This document shows, piece by piece, positions 14,004 to 26,300 of a stretch of DNA of 64,000 nucleotides. How positions within the stretch are numbered: position 1 is the first letter of the stretch; each line of letters begins with the position of its first letter. The position numbers and the translations under genes are program-made. Source of the stretch: Holothuria scabra (taxonomy: Eukaryota; Echinodermata; Holothuroidea; Aspidochirotida; Holothuriidae); NCBI GenBank assembly GCA_037179385.1, contig CM074200.1:36459884-36523883 (forward strand), given 5' to 3'. The notes beneath the pieces were generated by a model. It had not been told where the DNA came from. It worked only from the letters and a program-made list of their open reading frames with translations, and did not search any database.

Positions 14004-14007
<4 letters not shown>
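11185..14007. other. Intergenic region, nothing recognised
   Basis: AT-rich DNA between two convergent genes. It shows homopolymer T runs (around 12470 and 12760) and short open frames without domain features. Nothing else is supported. Confidence 0.5.
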
Positions 14008-14082
<75 letters not shown>

Positions 14083-14085
14083 TGG

Positions 14086-14130
<45 letters not shown>

Positions 14131-14165
14131 TGGTTATATATATATGGTTATATATATATATATCA
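14008..14165. repeat. (TA)n microsatellite with interspersed cagtggtta
   Basis: Long TA dinucleotide tracts are interrupted by copies of CAGTGGTTA at about 14080 and 14128, and a third at 14164. The third copy is the start of the tRNA-like sequence that follows. The expansion therefore seems to have copied the 5' edge of the tRNA-like head together with the TA tract. Confidence 0.85.
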
Positions 14166-14220
14166 GTGGTTAGAGCGTCCGCACTAGAAAGCGGGAGGTC
14201 CCGAGTTCGAATCCCGGTGG
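14162..14220 (+). repeat. tRNA-like sequence (SINE head or tRNA pseudogene)
   Basis: An A box (GTGGTTAGAGCG) and a B box (GAGTTCGAATCC) sit at tRNA-like spacing, with a paired T-arm (cccgag...). The anticodon stem tccgc/gcggg encloses 8 rather than 7 bases and there is no acceptor stem on the 5' side, which is TA repeat. A working tRNA is unlikely; it could still carry a pol III promoter. Confidence 0.55.
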
Positions 14221-14222
14221 AT

Positions 14223-15275
14223 ATATTATATATATATTATATTTTGGGGGGCGAAATATAAGTTTCGCCGTAACGTTTCTACACACATTTTCTATAGGAA
14301 TACGTAAACGGACAAGGGCGCCCTCCTAGATATACAAAGTAGATACAATTACTTCAAAGTTGTCAAATTTACGGAAACCTAGCTGTGAACACGCACGGAT
14401 GGCTGGTCATTGAAATAACGTTGTTTACATTTTAAGACGTTAGGGCGAATACTTTTTCTTTTGTATTTCATTCTTATTTTTTCGCCCTATGTACGCGCAG
14501 AAATAACAATTTCCCCCTAAGGTGGGAATCAGCGTTATATATATATATGGTGTATACCATTACCCTACCTCAATTCTTTCACCTCTTTGGTACATAACTG
14601 TTCATAATTCTGTAGCAGACAGTCATTTGGGTGCAGTCAACAAAGGATGACAATGTATGAGTCTCATCGGCACCGCTATAAGGCTACCAATGACAGACTT
14701 ATCATGTGATATCACAGACATATCATGTGATTCTTGCAAAAAGTTATTATCGCATGTTGTCACTACTGACTGTAAGTATAATAACCCTTTACGCATGTGT
14801 CCAAGATCAGAGTTTCTGGTTATCTGCCTGTCATTGGTGAAAATGTCCCCCCCCCCCTTCCCCCACCACAATATCTGAAACAGATCACTGTCATTGGTTT
14901 AGATTGTCTGAAATCTCCATGTCAGAAATTCCAACCATTTTCAACAGACTCAGGCATGTTTACAAAAAAAGAATGATATTGTGACTGCCTGGCAACAAGA
15001 GTTGATGAGAAGCAGTTACATTGTAATTACAATGAAATGTAGATTCTAATTCATCTACTTTCCTTGTGACCCTGAGATCGCTACACATGCAAAATTTGAA
15101 ATGCACCCATATGTTCCTGTGCATGTTCCAAGCCAACTAGTGACGTAACAATGAAAGAGCTTACACAGATGCAACTAAGTATAGCTTCTGTTCAAAATGT
15201 TACAAACACAAATAAACATAGAAAATGGAATCAAACACACACAAATTTAAATATCAAAAGGTCATTTTCTTTCAA
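14223..15275. other. Intergenic region before the HORMAD gene 3' end
   Basis: Short TA tracts, a poly-C run near 14850, and no coding segment that can be supported. Confidence 0.4.
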
Positions 15276-15278
15276 CTC

Positions 15279-17363
15279 TTTATTAACATGAAAATATACA
15301 AGCTACTTTTAAGAACAAACTTATGTGTGGCCATCTGCATTATAACGCATAATAATCTTATGTACAAAGAAATATGCAAATAACTTTTTACAGATCAAAC
15401 AAATATAGGCGGCATATTTTCTTTTCAGTGGCAAAAGAAATTTTCACTGTCAAATAGCTAACATGCAGCACAAAATATCTACAACCAGTTTTCAAATGCT
15501 TGACATCATTCTCTAGATGGTCATGTCATGAGTGAGAAGATGCCTGGAATAAAATATCTAACAGTTTAACAATATTTCAGTACGAATAAGGATATATACA
15601 CATAAACCTGAGTAGATACATATTCCAAAGGAAATTTTAATAGTAGTAGGACCCACCCTTGTTGCTAAGATGAGATATCAGGATGGAAGCAAAATGAAAT
15701 AATTCCATTAATGAGAAAAGTGCGGGAGACCGCCTGTATTTTCATTTCAATTTTCAAAATGAATTGGTATATTATCAGTTGTAATCTACATGTTTTTGGG
15801 TGGGGGGTGGGTTCAGAGTGGGAAGGGTGAAGGAAGACTTTTAACTTCTATTGCAATACAGGAAAGCTTCTAAGAAAATTAAGGCAAGATGTTTTTCCTC
15901 TGGATTTTACTTTCTGTCCACCAAATACTCCTGAAGCACACCTCCAAATTTTTTCTCAACCATACTAAATATAATTTTTTGCAGTACACAACAGTACACT
16001 ACAATGAAAACAGTAGCATATTGATAAGTAATATAAAAGCAGTTTTTGTGCCTACGATCACATATGTAACAATTTGAATCATTTTGTGCCAGAATGTTAT
16101 TTCCTTCATTTTATAAAACTATACAGTAGTATTTGTAAATGAAAGTTTTGTGAACCAATCTTTGTTATTCTTTGTGACTCCTTTAATTGGTACAGACCAT
16201 AAGAAAGCATATTGCTGATAAATTAATATTCTGTCACATTTCATGTCACAATGAGTGTTAACTCTAAACAACTTTTAATTCTTCATCTTCTCTCAAATTG
16301 TAATCTTTTTCAATCGCAAATCAGTAGTTTTATTCAGAAGAGATAAATCATATTGAAAGAATTCTGAAACATGAATGTGTACAATCTAAATCTTCTCAAG
16401 AGACAAATTATGACATCGGGGAGACCAAAAGGGTTCTACATGTGTATCTATATGTTTCTAAACAGTGCGGACACATGTATGTGTATGTTCATATATAGTG
16501 CAGACACATGTATGTATATGTTTATATATAGTGCGGACACATTTATGTATATGTTTATATATAGTGCGGACACATGTATGTATATGTTTATATATAGTGT
16601 AGACACTATACCATACCTTAGCAGAGTAATTCAAACATGTGTTATCATTTTGTACCAACTTCATGAACATTTGCTTTTCAGTAAAACTGTATTAACTGAT
16701 ACAAGCACTCTCTGCCTAATGCCTAATTGTAAACAAACAATCTTTTTATGTCAACTAGCATCATATCACATCCTGTGAAACTCAGAAAACACAGAATTGC
16801 TTTTTTGTTTTTTGTTACTTTTACTTATGGTTGTCACAACAGTCCAACCCAACATGAAAATTAAACATTATATATGATTAAGATCAGATTTACAAGTATT
16901 AATGAATCGACCTGAGTTTATGATAGTGGCTAACTCCTTTGTATCAAAACAATACTTAAATCATTTGTCACATCCTTATATTTGAACAACAATCATCAAC
17001 AAATTTGAAATCTAATTGTCTCAAATGACAAAGTGAATACAAAATGCCTTATTCTATAACAAAGCAGTCTGTTAAAGGTGAGGATGAATAATTTGCTAAA
17101 CCAAACACTTAACCAAACTGTAAGACATGTAAACATATCCAGTCTACTTCTTCCCACGCTGGAAAACATCATAACATTTCAAACAAGTATTGCTGTTTGC
17201 CAACAATAAAACCAACACATGTAGCATTCCTTCAAACACACTTTGGCATTTTGTCCATTAAATATTCAAAAAAATAGATTTAATGAGAAACCCCTGTTTA
17301 AGTAGTCCAATAAAATTAAGTCCATAAATAGCTACAATAAGTTTAAATGAGCCATGTTGAACA
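15279..17363 (-). other. Possible 3' UTR/downstream region of the HORMAD gene
   Basis: Reading on the - strand from the stop codon at 17364, AATAAA signals occur at 16329-16334 and 15279-15284. Which one is used cannot be told from sequence. A 33-bp minisatellite lies at 16434-16606. No other gene is seen. Confidence 0.35.
16434..16606. repeat. 33-bp minisatellite
   Basis: The phrase GCGGACACATGTATG followed by an AT-rich stretch starts at 16467, 16500, 16533, 16566 and (diverged) 16599, an exact 33-base period. Because 33 is a multiple of three, all frames stay open as repetitive peptides; these are not treated as genes. Confidence 0.9.
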
Positions 17364-20300
17364 CTAAACAACCACTGGCCTAGACACTGAGCTGGCCTTG
17401 CGTTTTTTACGCCCACTACTGAAGCTTGCGTCTTGGCTGTCACTTATTTCAAATTCATTCTGCAAAAAAAGAAACAATCAAAATTGTCATTTTAAAACTG
17501 CATGTAATGATGGTAGATATTCAATTCAATATGACCATTACATTAATTCTTTCACATTTAAATGAACTATTAAGATGCTTATTTCATACCTATGAATATT
17601 GATATTGATCCAGACATGGAATTCAATCCACCCTTTGCGAGATGCTGATTGTTTAAAAAAATCAACACTCAAATACAAGTTACAAGCAAACCAATGCAAA
17701 ATACAACGTAAGTTAGATGAGGTTTCACAACTCCATTCTGACCAACTGGTTTAAGCCAAGCCTGCAACAGGCTCACTGGCTTGTTTTCCCTACTCCATTG
17801 CCTATGCGAGCAAGCTCAATGGCAGAAGGTTCCATTTTCAAAGTCTTGCATATGACCTGGGCTGGAGTCTAACCAATATGAAAACAAACTGGGCATGCGC
17901 AGCTTGGATTTACATCAAATGAAGTTTAAGAGCTCATTTTCGAACCAATCAATGGAACATATCTGCAATGTGCATAACACTCCCCCCTCCCCCCGCAACT
18001 CCACTCAGTTCCCTTGTCCGTTTGTGAGCTGGAGTATTACAATTCACAAATTACAAGAAACCTCTTACAAATAATATTCACCAGTTCAAAAATTTACTGT
18101 ACTTTTCATCTGCTTGCTGAGGTGGTATCTTATTTCACAGAGCATTATACTCATGTATGATTCATATAAAAACAAGTGAACTGCATAAATCAAATTTCAA
18201 AGTACAACACAAGGGTTTATGCAACAGGCCACAGGTGTGTCTAGACCTTTGATAATTAGGCTTAATGTGACAAGTACATTAGCTGGAGAAACCAATATGA
18301 CACCTATCACCTCAGATGATAGAAATTGACAAATCTGTACTTTATTATGATATCCCTCCGGCTTTATTTACAGAGATAACAAAGGTGATCATGAAATAAA
18401 TATTCAGAGGTGACCATCTTGTATCAATACCAAGAAAAAAAAGGTCCATGCAGTTAACTCAAAGTTTGATCTTAACATTTGAGGGTCACAAAGCCACCTG
18501 GCTAATGGAGAACCCGCTACTAGGATGGACTTAAAATGGGGGACACTCCCTGATAATTCACAGATGTTATGCAGGCAAAACAACTGAAATGCAAGTCATT
18601 GTTACTTTTAAAAAAAAAATAAAATGCACTTGGCATTATCCACTTGAATGATTTCAACAGCATGAAATTCTTACACCAAATTGAGTAGGTGAATGTACTA
18701 TTAAACATATTTTACCAAATTCATACTGGGTTCAGGCTCAAAAAAGGCATATGCAATTAATTATAACCTCAAAAGACAGACTTTTGACAATTGAACTCAT
18801 CCTACTTTTATACAGCCAGACCTTTTACTAATGCTAACAATGCCTGACATTATATGCAAATGATAAGAGTGTGAGTTCCAGCTTGATTCTAATTTTTACA
18901 AGTGCAGCAAAGTGGAAGGGAGGGGTACGGAAAAAACCCTTACTGTTCAACAGTAGAAGATATTTGTATGAAAAAAAGACCAAAGGCTCCCCTAAGTCAG
19001 AATTAGTGATGTGATGAAAGGCACGCGCGAGCAAGGCGAGCGAGTGTGATGGCACACCACTCTCCACAAATCAGTGTGAGGAGTGTGGATTTTTGTACAC
19101 CTACCCAGTGGATGAAGAAGGGAGCTCATGAATAGTTAAACATAACTACCACACTCCTTAATTTTCAGAGGCAGTGTGATTTGTAGCACAACTGGAAAAT
19201 CTAAAACTCAAGGCCTGCAATGGGAGTACGTCCAGCAGTGAAGAGGCACAAAATATTTGCCCCTGTTTTGAAGCATTTCTAACTAATGGTGTTCTATAAA
19301 GCCTACCTCACTCTTTCGACTGGGGTACCTCAATTTCATTCTAAACAATTTTTTAAAGTACACTGGGTTACAGTTCGATATTTCCACAAAAGAAATTCTC
19401 TGCAAAAGAAACAACTATTTTGAGATATTTTGTTCTTTTATACTTTTTAAAACTGACCACTTACCCCATTAACAGCTGCTCTCTTCTGGGACTTTCTCTT
19501 CCCCCTTGTCTTGACAGGTTTCACCATTATCTATAAGGGCGTACAAATCAACAAAAACAAGGAAGTTTTAGTAAATTGGATCGGGCCAGCTGGAATGTTA
19601 AGTTTCAGTGCACTTTAGTTTGGCACACAGCTTTAGGTTGAAACAAATGTATGAAATAAAAATTTGGGCTTAATTTTAGTTCACCTGGTGGCTAAAACTG
19701 AATATTTTACCAGCTAGATGAGGGCAAAACTTTCAAAAGAAACTTCATAATCCAAAGTCAACATACAATACAATAAGTGTCCTTTAAAGTCTTCACTGTT
19801 CATATTAAACAACAACTACACAAGTACAACAATTACAAAAATTAACTAAAAACAAAGAAAGACCTAAAAGAAAGGTATCATATTGAGGCTTCCTTGTTGC
19901 ATTTGACAACCCCACCCACCTTTAATAGACTGTGCCTTATTTTTTAAGGTAGGGGTTGGGGCACAATTTGGGAACAACAACAACCACTACTGTTGCAGAC
20001 ATTTCTAAGTACAATACTGATTTAGAATCTGAAGCATACTTACAGGGGAAATTCAAAACTCAATATGAGGAAAACAAAATATTTTGAGAAGTTATAGGGA
20101 ATGCTTTCAAGGGGATGTTACATCTCCCCACCATATTTGCGAATACCCATAAGTCTCCAAATGCAATTGGTAACTGAATTTAATTGCCATTACTTCAAAC
20201 AATAGCATCACCCCTAACTATGGGAGATTTGTCCAGGATGTGTTGGTTGGAGAGTAAACACTACAAATGGAGAACTTCAACTGTTTTGGGCCAAATGTGG

Positions 20301-23300
20301 TTCCCTTTTTAAAAGTAAAGTAATGACACCAGACCATATTCATTCCATCCAACTTTGAAGCATACAAACATCAAATTCACACTTCATTAATCTGTAAAGA
20401 AAGGTTTTCCTCAAAGTTTCTCACCGGAGGTTGGTTCTCAGAGCTTGCAACATCAACCACCTCCACTTGTGTGGTTTTCTCATCTTTCTGTCTCCTCTTA
20501 CTTAAGCTGCGAGTGGATACTTGTAACTTTGAGGCTTTTTCTGTCAAACTGTTAACCTGAAGGAGAAACAAATTGTATCAAAACTTTAAAATGTACCAAT
20601 ATTTTTAACTTCAAAAGATCTTGTCATTTAAAACAAGTATGTTATTTACATAGGCAATAACACAGACACACTAATCATTCTTTCATAAGTAAGAAAATTG
20701 GGAACATTCTGAGTTTTATGGGTTTTTAAACTCAGAAAACTGAACAATTCTGCATAAAACAGAACAGTCAGAAAGTATTCTGTTCTATTTATACGACTGA
20801 AGAATACATGACAGGACTGCCTTATTTCCCTCTGTACACTTGGCAAAAGTTACCGATTAATTCACTGTTGATATTCATTCACATTCAACAAATTCATATT
20901 TTTTCTACAAATTTATGAAATAAAGATCCCAAATTGTTTGCTGAAAACAAATTAAAAAAACCAGAAGAAAGCGTAATTCTTCTATTGCCAAATGGGTTTA
21001 CCTCTTCTTGGTGTTTATTGGAATCCATCTCCATGGCCTGTTCCTCTTGGTTCATATCAACTTTCTTGTGACCTTCATCCTGAATCTCCTTGGAAGAATC
21101 TTTCTTAAAATATTTTGTAAAACCTTCCCCTTTCAGCTTTTCAGTTTTAACAACTTGACCCAACCTATCAACACAGAAAGAATTTTGTTTTCAAATATCG
21201 CTGTGGTTATGAAGATATACAATGAGAAAGGTGATATCTGGACAACCAAAGAATATACAGTTTTAGCAATAAACCCATTAGCTCTGTTGGTCCTCCATAT
21301 GTACATGGGATCAAAATACATTTTTCATCTGGACAGTGCATCAAATTTGCTCTGGGAATGACCAGTGGAAATTGGGTAAATAAATACTTAATTAACCAGT
21401 TCAAATCCTTTACTTAATTTAGGTGGTGGTGGTGGTAGGGGAGAGGTTTATAAAGTACTAATTTTACAGCTTGAGGTTTATCTCAACAACCACATTGAAA
21501 CAGAGCTTGTCACCTTTCCTCCATTATATCTATTTCAACATCTCCATGTTTCTTTGCCATCTCATACATCTCCGTTGGGACACTATATATGCATGCAAAT
21601 ACACATAACCTCCTCTAAGTGACCTTTATGACCTGATTTATTACACGGAAACATTGGAATAAATGCCTTTTTTTATTGACCTACCCCTGATGATGAAATT
21701 ATTTCCAGGCCAAACAAAGGTCTTGAATGCCACTCAACACCCCATCCATCCTGCAATGTAATAATTGGCTCATATACTGGCATTCGTATTATATTAAGTA
21801 TAAATTGACAGGCAAAATTCCGTAAATGATAGGCGATGTTAAAAATAATTATTGCTGCTTCTTTGAAAAGTGAAATTTTTGAGCTGTTTTACAGGGTAGA
21901 TGAAGTTACCTCAAGAGCAATAAATGACCTAAATAACAGAGGTTCTACATCCCTGCCCTAACCTCCCAACAGTGAGGATTTTGAGACTTCAAAAAAAAAG
22001 AATCTGAAAAAAAAGAAACATCTGAACAAAGAGCTGTCAACTTTGCATTCCAAGACTGCAACACACACTCTTATACTTTATGTCACTTACAATCTATTCC
22101 TTACCTTTTGCCTTTGCCACCTTTTCCACAGAATCCCTCTCTCTCCAATCGATTAACTAAACCCCTCGCAACAGTCACCTCAACACCAAGCCTTTTTGCA
22201 AAGGTAGGAACAACTATCCTTGGAAATTCTGTTGCAGCTAAAAGGGCCCTTCTCCATAAACAGGTGGCTCTCACAGCAACTGGTTTTAAATTTGTCAAGT
22301 AAGGGTCAGTGGGTAGGAGATTAGAGTCAGATTTCTGCAACAGTGCAAAAAAGAGAAATATAGAACCAATAAATGCTTTGAACACTTGTCTTACATCAGC
22401 ATATCCTGTTGGTTTCACAAAACACACTTTTCACTCAACATATTTCTTCTCAGTTATCTTTAAAGGACACCCCCTGTGGGCTGCTTGCTGTAGAATATTG
22501 CCCACGGTATTTCCAGCATGTCATAAGTGGCAACTAAGGAGAAGCCAAACTTGAATTCGAACCATACTTGAAAGTGGGATTTAACTTTGGCAATTTTTAT
22601 TGAGTTGACTGACACTATATGACACATTCATGTTGGTGTGTCATTAAATCTCATTTATTTAACTAATTCTCAGTTATCACAGGCTAGTGCATTAAACTGT
22701 GCCTGCATTTCATTCTCTCTCTTAGAAATTGTTTAAAGAAATGAGATACACAAACTTGTATCAAGTTTGAGTTACATTGATATTTTAGCAATTTAAATAT
22801 TCTTCATCCTACCTTCCTTTACTACATTAATCCAAACCATACAATAAAAGTTTTGACTCATTAATACCTCCACACAATTGCAGCAAAGATGCTTTTCTGG
22901 AGCTTCTGTTTCTGAGAGAATCTTGAAGCAAACAGCATGTTGCCACCCTTCGCAAATTTCACATCTTATCATTAATCCATCATCCTGTGAATAATGTTAA
23001 AGTATGATAATTATGTCACTTTGCATCACTTACACAAAACTGAAAGACACAACTAGCAGAATCATAAGACTAGAAACCTAATAGTGCAAAATGAACACAT
23101 AATTACGATGAAAGATACGTAAGATATGATGCATTTTCTCTACAATGAGCACTTAAAATTAGTAGGAAACTTGTAGAAATTGGGAAAAACAGAGTCTGAA
23201 ACATTTTGAACACTGTAAAGGTCATTGTTCTCTAGTCCAACAGTTCAACAATGACATCTCTGCATGCATTTTTATTGAACTGAAGCTGTCAAGTGCAACT

Positions 23301-26300
23301 AATGTAAACTACCTATTTATTTTGAAAGGAATATTATTTCCATCTCTTTATCCTTTTTGGGGAATCTTTCTTTTTTGGAGAGGGGGAAGGGAAGTACTTA
23401 ATTATTCTCTGTTTTGAGCATAGCCAGGAACAATAAGTGGCAACTGTTCAATATTTGGAACAATTTGTTGATTTACATTTATCTTACAATAGAAGCACAT
23501 CTTAAACCCAGTTTGACCCATTTATTTCAATATCAAGTCTGAAATGGAATGAATGGAATGAATGAGATGGGAATGATTAAACTGATAATAATATCTATAA
23601 GATGCTACCAAACAAAGCATTTGCAATATAATACTAAAAGGCACCTTCTGTTATTTTCTGCCTTTTTATTAGCAATGCAAGGTTTGAAAATATGGAAGGA
23701 TAGAACCTAAGAATGAGTAAAAAAATGTTAAAAAGCCTAGAGGCTGCTCCAGAAACAATTTGGAAAAGGAAAATTAGGCAATTCCAAGAAATTTCCTTCC
23801 TTGTACATTAAAATTTGGTATTATTGTAAATTTTGCTTGAAGATTAGGAATTTTTTATTTTTTGGGGGTGTGAAACCAAGTGGTTTTAAGAGGCTCACCA
23901 CATTTATAAGACATGAAGGCAAAGAACTGACAGTTGACATGCAGTTCTGTGAACAACAAAGGTACACATTGGAGCTTTTCTGCACAAAAAAAAGCCAAAG
24001 AATGAATTTTATTATCTTTGGTTGCTACTAAAACTTCCGACTATCTTCATATCAGAGGCAATGTATAAAGTAGTGTAATATGTTCACATCTAAACTGCTA
24101 CAAATTATGCAGACAGTCATTTTCAGCCATGATACTGCTACATAGCTTTGTGACACCACAGAATGCTAAAGACCCATTTTTAGAGTATTTGCATTCGGCT
24201 AATGACGATGTTCAGTGGGTAGATACTTAACAGATGCTGCTTAGTGAGCTGACATGTTTAAGTAAACAAATTACAACTTTGCAAGAGTAAGTAATGGTTT
24301 CATTCAGAGTTGCAACTCCTAAAGCTGTAATTTTGTGATGACCCAACTCTTAAAATATCAGGCTCCCAGTTCCATCCCTGCTGTAGATATCTTTCCTTTC
24401 CTCTATGTTCTGACATGTATCTGAGACTTACTTCTGCTAATCCACAAGGACAATTCACTAGGTACTCCTCTTCATTCTGTTTTGAATCTGTCAAAGGTGT
24501 TTGAATATGTGTAGCTTCATCAGATTTGGCTGTCAAATAAAAGAATATTCAGGGTATGTACACATTCAAAATGACAGAATTCCATGATTTTTCAAGGACC
24601 TAGACTGAAATTCCCAGGACCTTTAAAAACAGATCCAATATTTCTGCATTCTATCACAAAAAACGTATGTACATTGCAAAAAATCGAAAAAAAGGAAGTC
24701 CTCTTACTAAAATTCCCTGACTCTCCCAGTACCTTTGGAAGAATTTCTCATTTTCCCTGACTTTTCAGGCCTGGCAAATTCAAATTACAATTTCGCTTGA
24801 CTTTCCAGGATATCAAGGAGCTCGCTGTATGAACTCTGAAGAAAAGACACCTACTACGGTAGGTGTCTTTTGCTCAGGTAAGGAACATGCCACAGAAGAC
24901 AGAAAGAACTGCAAGCACACAAGCATGACAATGCAGACAAGTTCAGTCACATCAAGGCCATGATTACCTGGAGTAATCGCCATTTCTGGTAATAAAGTTG
25001 AGTTAGATGGAATTTTACAGTCATTTTTAAAGCCTGCAATATGACCTGGCCAGGATTCAAACTCCAGACTATTCCATTTACAAGCTTTTGGAACCTTTGT
25101 AACCTTGTAATAGTCAAACTTCTGATAATGTTAAAGAATCTTTGACCTGCCTCTACCCAATAAGCATGGTCCATTTGGAAGGAGCTTTATAACATCTGCA
25201 TAGCTGGGGAAGATATAAAATCATACACAGTTCTTTTCTTCAAATTTATGTGGTTGAACTTTCATGTGGTGTGAACCTTAGTGCCCATGAAGAAAATTGG
25301 GATATGACAGATAAAATTCTTGCAGATTTTACAATTTCACATCCTGCAAGACATAGACAGTAGGTATAAAGCCATATCTCTGTCTGACTGTCATTTGGAA
25401 TTCCTCTTAATACATTTTACACCCTGACATATGTTAATCATAATCAAATGACACATTCCAGATACTTGAGGAGCTCTATTTTTATCATCATTTTATGAGC
25501 ATAAAACATGAGTACTCTCCTGCTGCTCCCTCCAATCCTTTGACAAATGACACCTTCGCACAAACGTTATCATTTACTTACTTTGAAAGGTATACAGAAT
25601 TTTTTAAGCTCTCCACCCCACACTCCCCACCCTTCCTTTTCCCCAACACTAGGCTATGTAATTCACCATTGTGAAAATGATGCAAAACATTAAGTTCCCT
25701 GACATAATATTGTTTTGGAGCACTGAAATGACACGCAAATGAACAAGCTAATGAAAGATGCGGAAAAACAGAGAGCTAAAAAGAAACTTGCAATAGCACA
25801 AACTCTTTTGGTTTGATTTCATGTGAAACCAAGTCATTCCTCTCAGTCTTGATATGAACTGTGTCTGACAAGTATTCCCAGGTCCATATGGGACAGCTTG
25901 ATCAATTCAATTACTCTAAGTTTTGTATGTAAATTAATTATACGAAGCTCACCTGGTAAGGTAGGGCTCTCTGTTGGCACATCATTACAGTTCTCTGGCT
26001 CCTTCTGCTTTTGATGTTTTGGTGACTGCACATTATGGGGAACAAAACATTGACTTAAAAATACATACAGGTTTCAATGATCTTTTATTTTCTATTGCAT
26101 CAAATGTCAGTTTTTCAACAACAAAACAAAAAAAAACCATAATGCACCCACATGCTATATATGACCTCTAGCAAAAAATTAAGTTGTTTTCTATGTGCTA
26201 AATATGCAAACCATCCATGACTTGTAAATCTTGTGATAATATACAAAGATGTTTTCATGTTTGCACTTAAATGACATCAGATGACATTAAAGGCAGTCAA

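Noticed and set aside
13988..14173. Open frame of Tyr-Ile repeats
   Set aside because: Translation of the TA microsatellite.
14162..14220. Functional tRNA gene
   Set aside because: 8-base anticodon loop, no acceptor stem partner, TA repeat at the 5' side; better as a SINE head or pseudogene.
16371..16778. 135-codon frame with MFIYSADT repeats
   Set aside because: Product of the 33-bp minisatellite; the opposite strand is open for the same reason.
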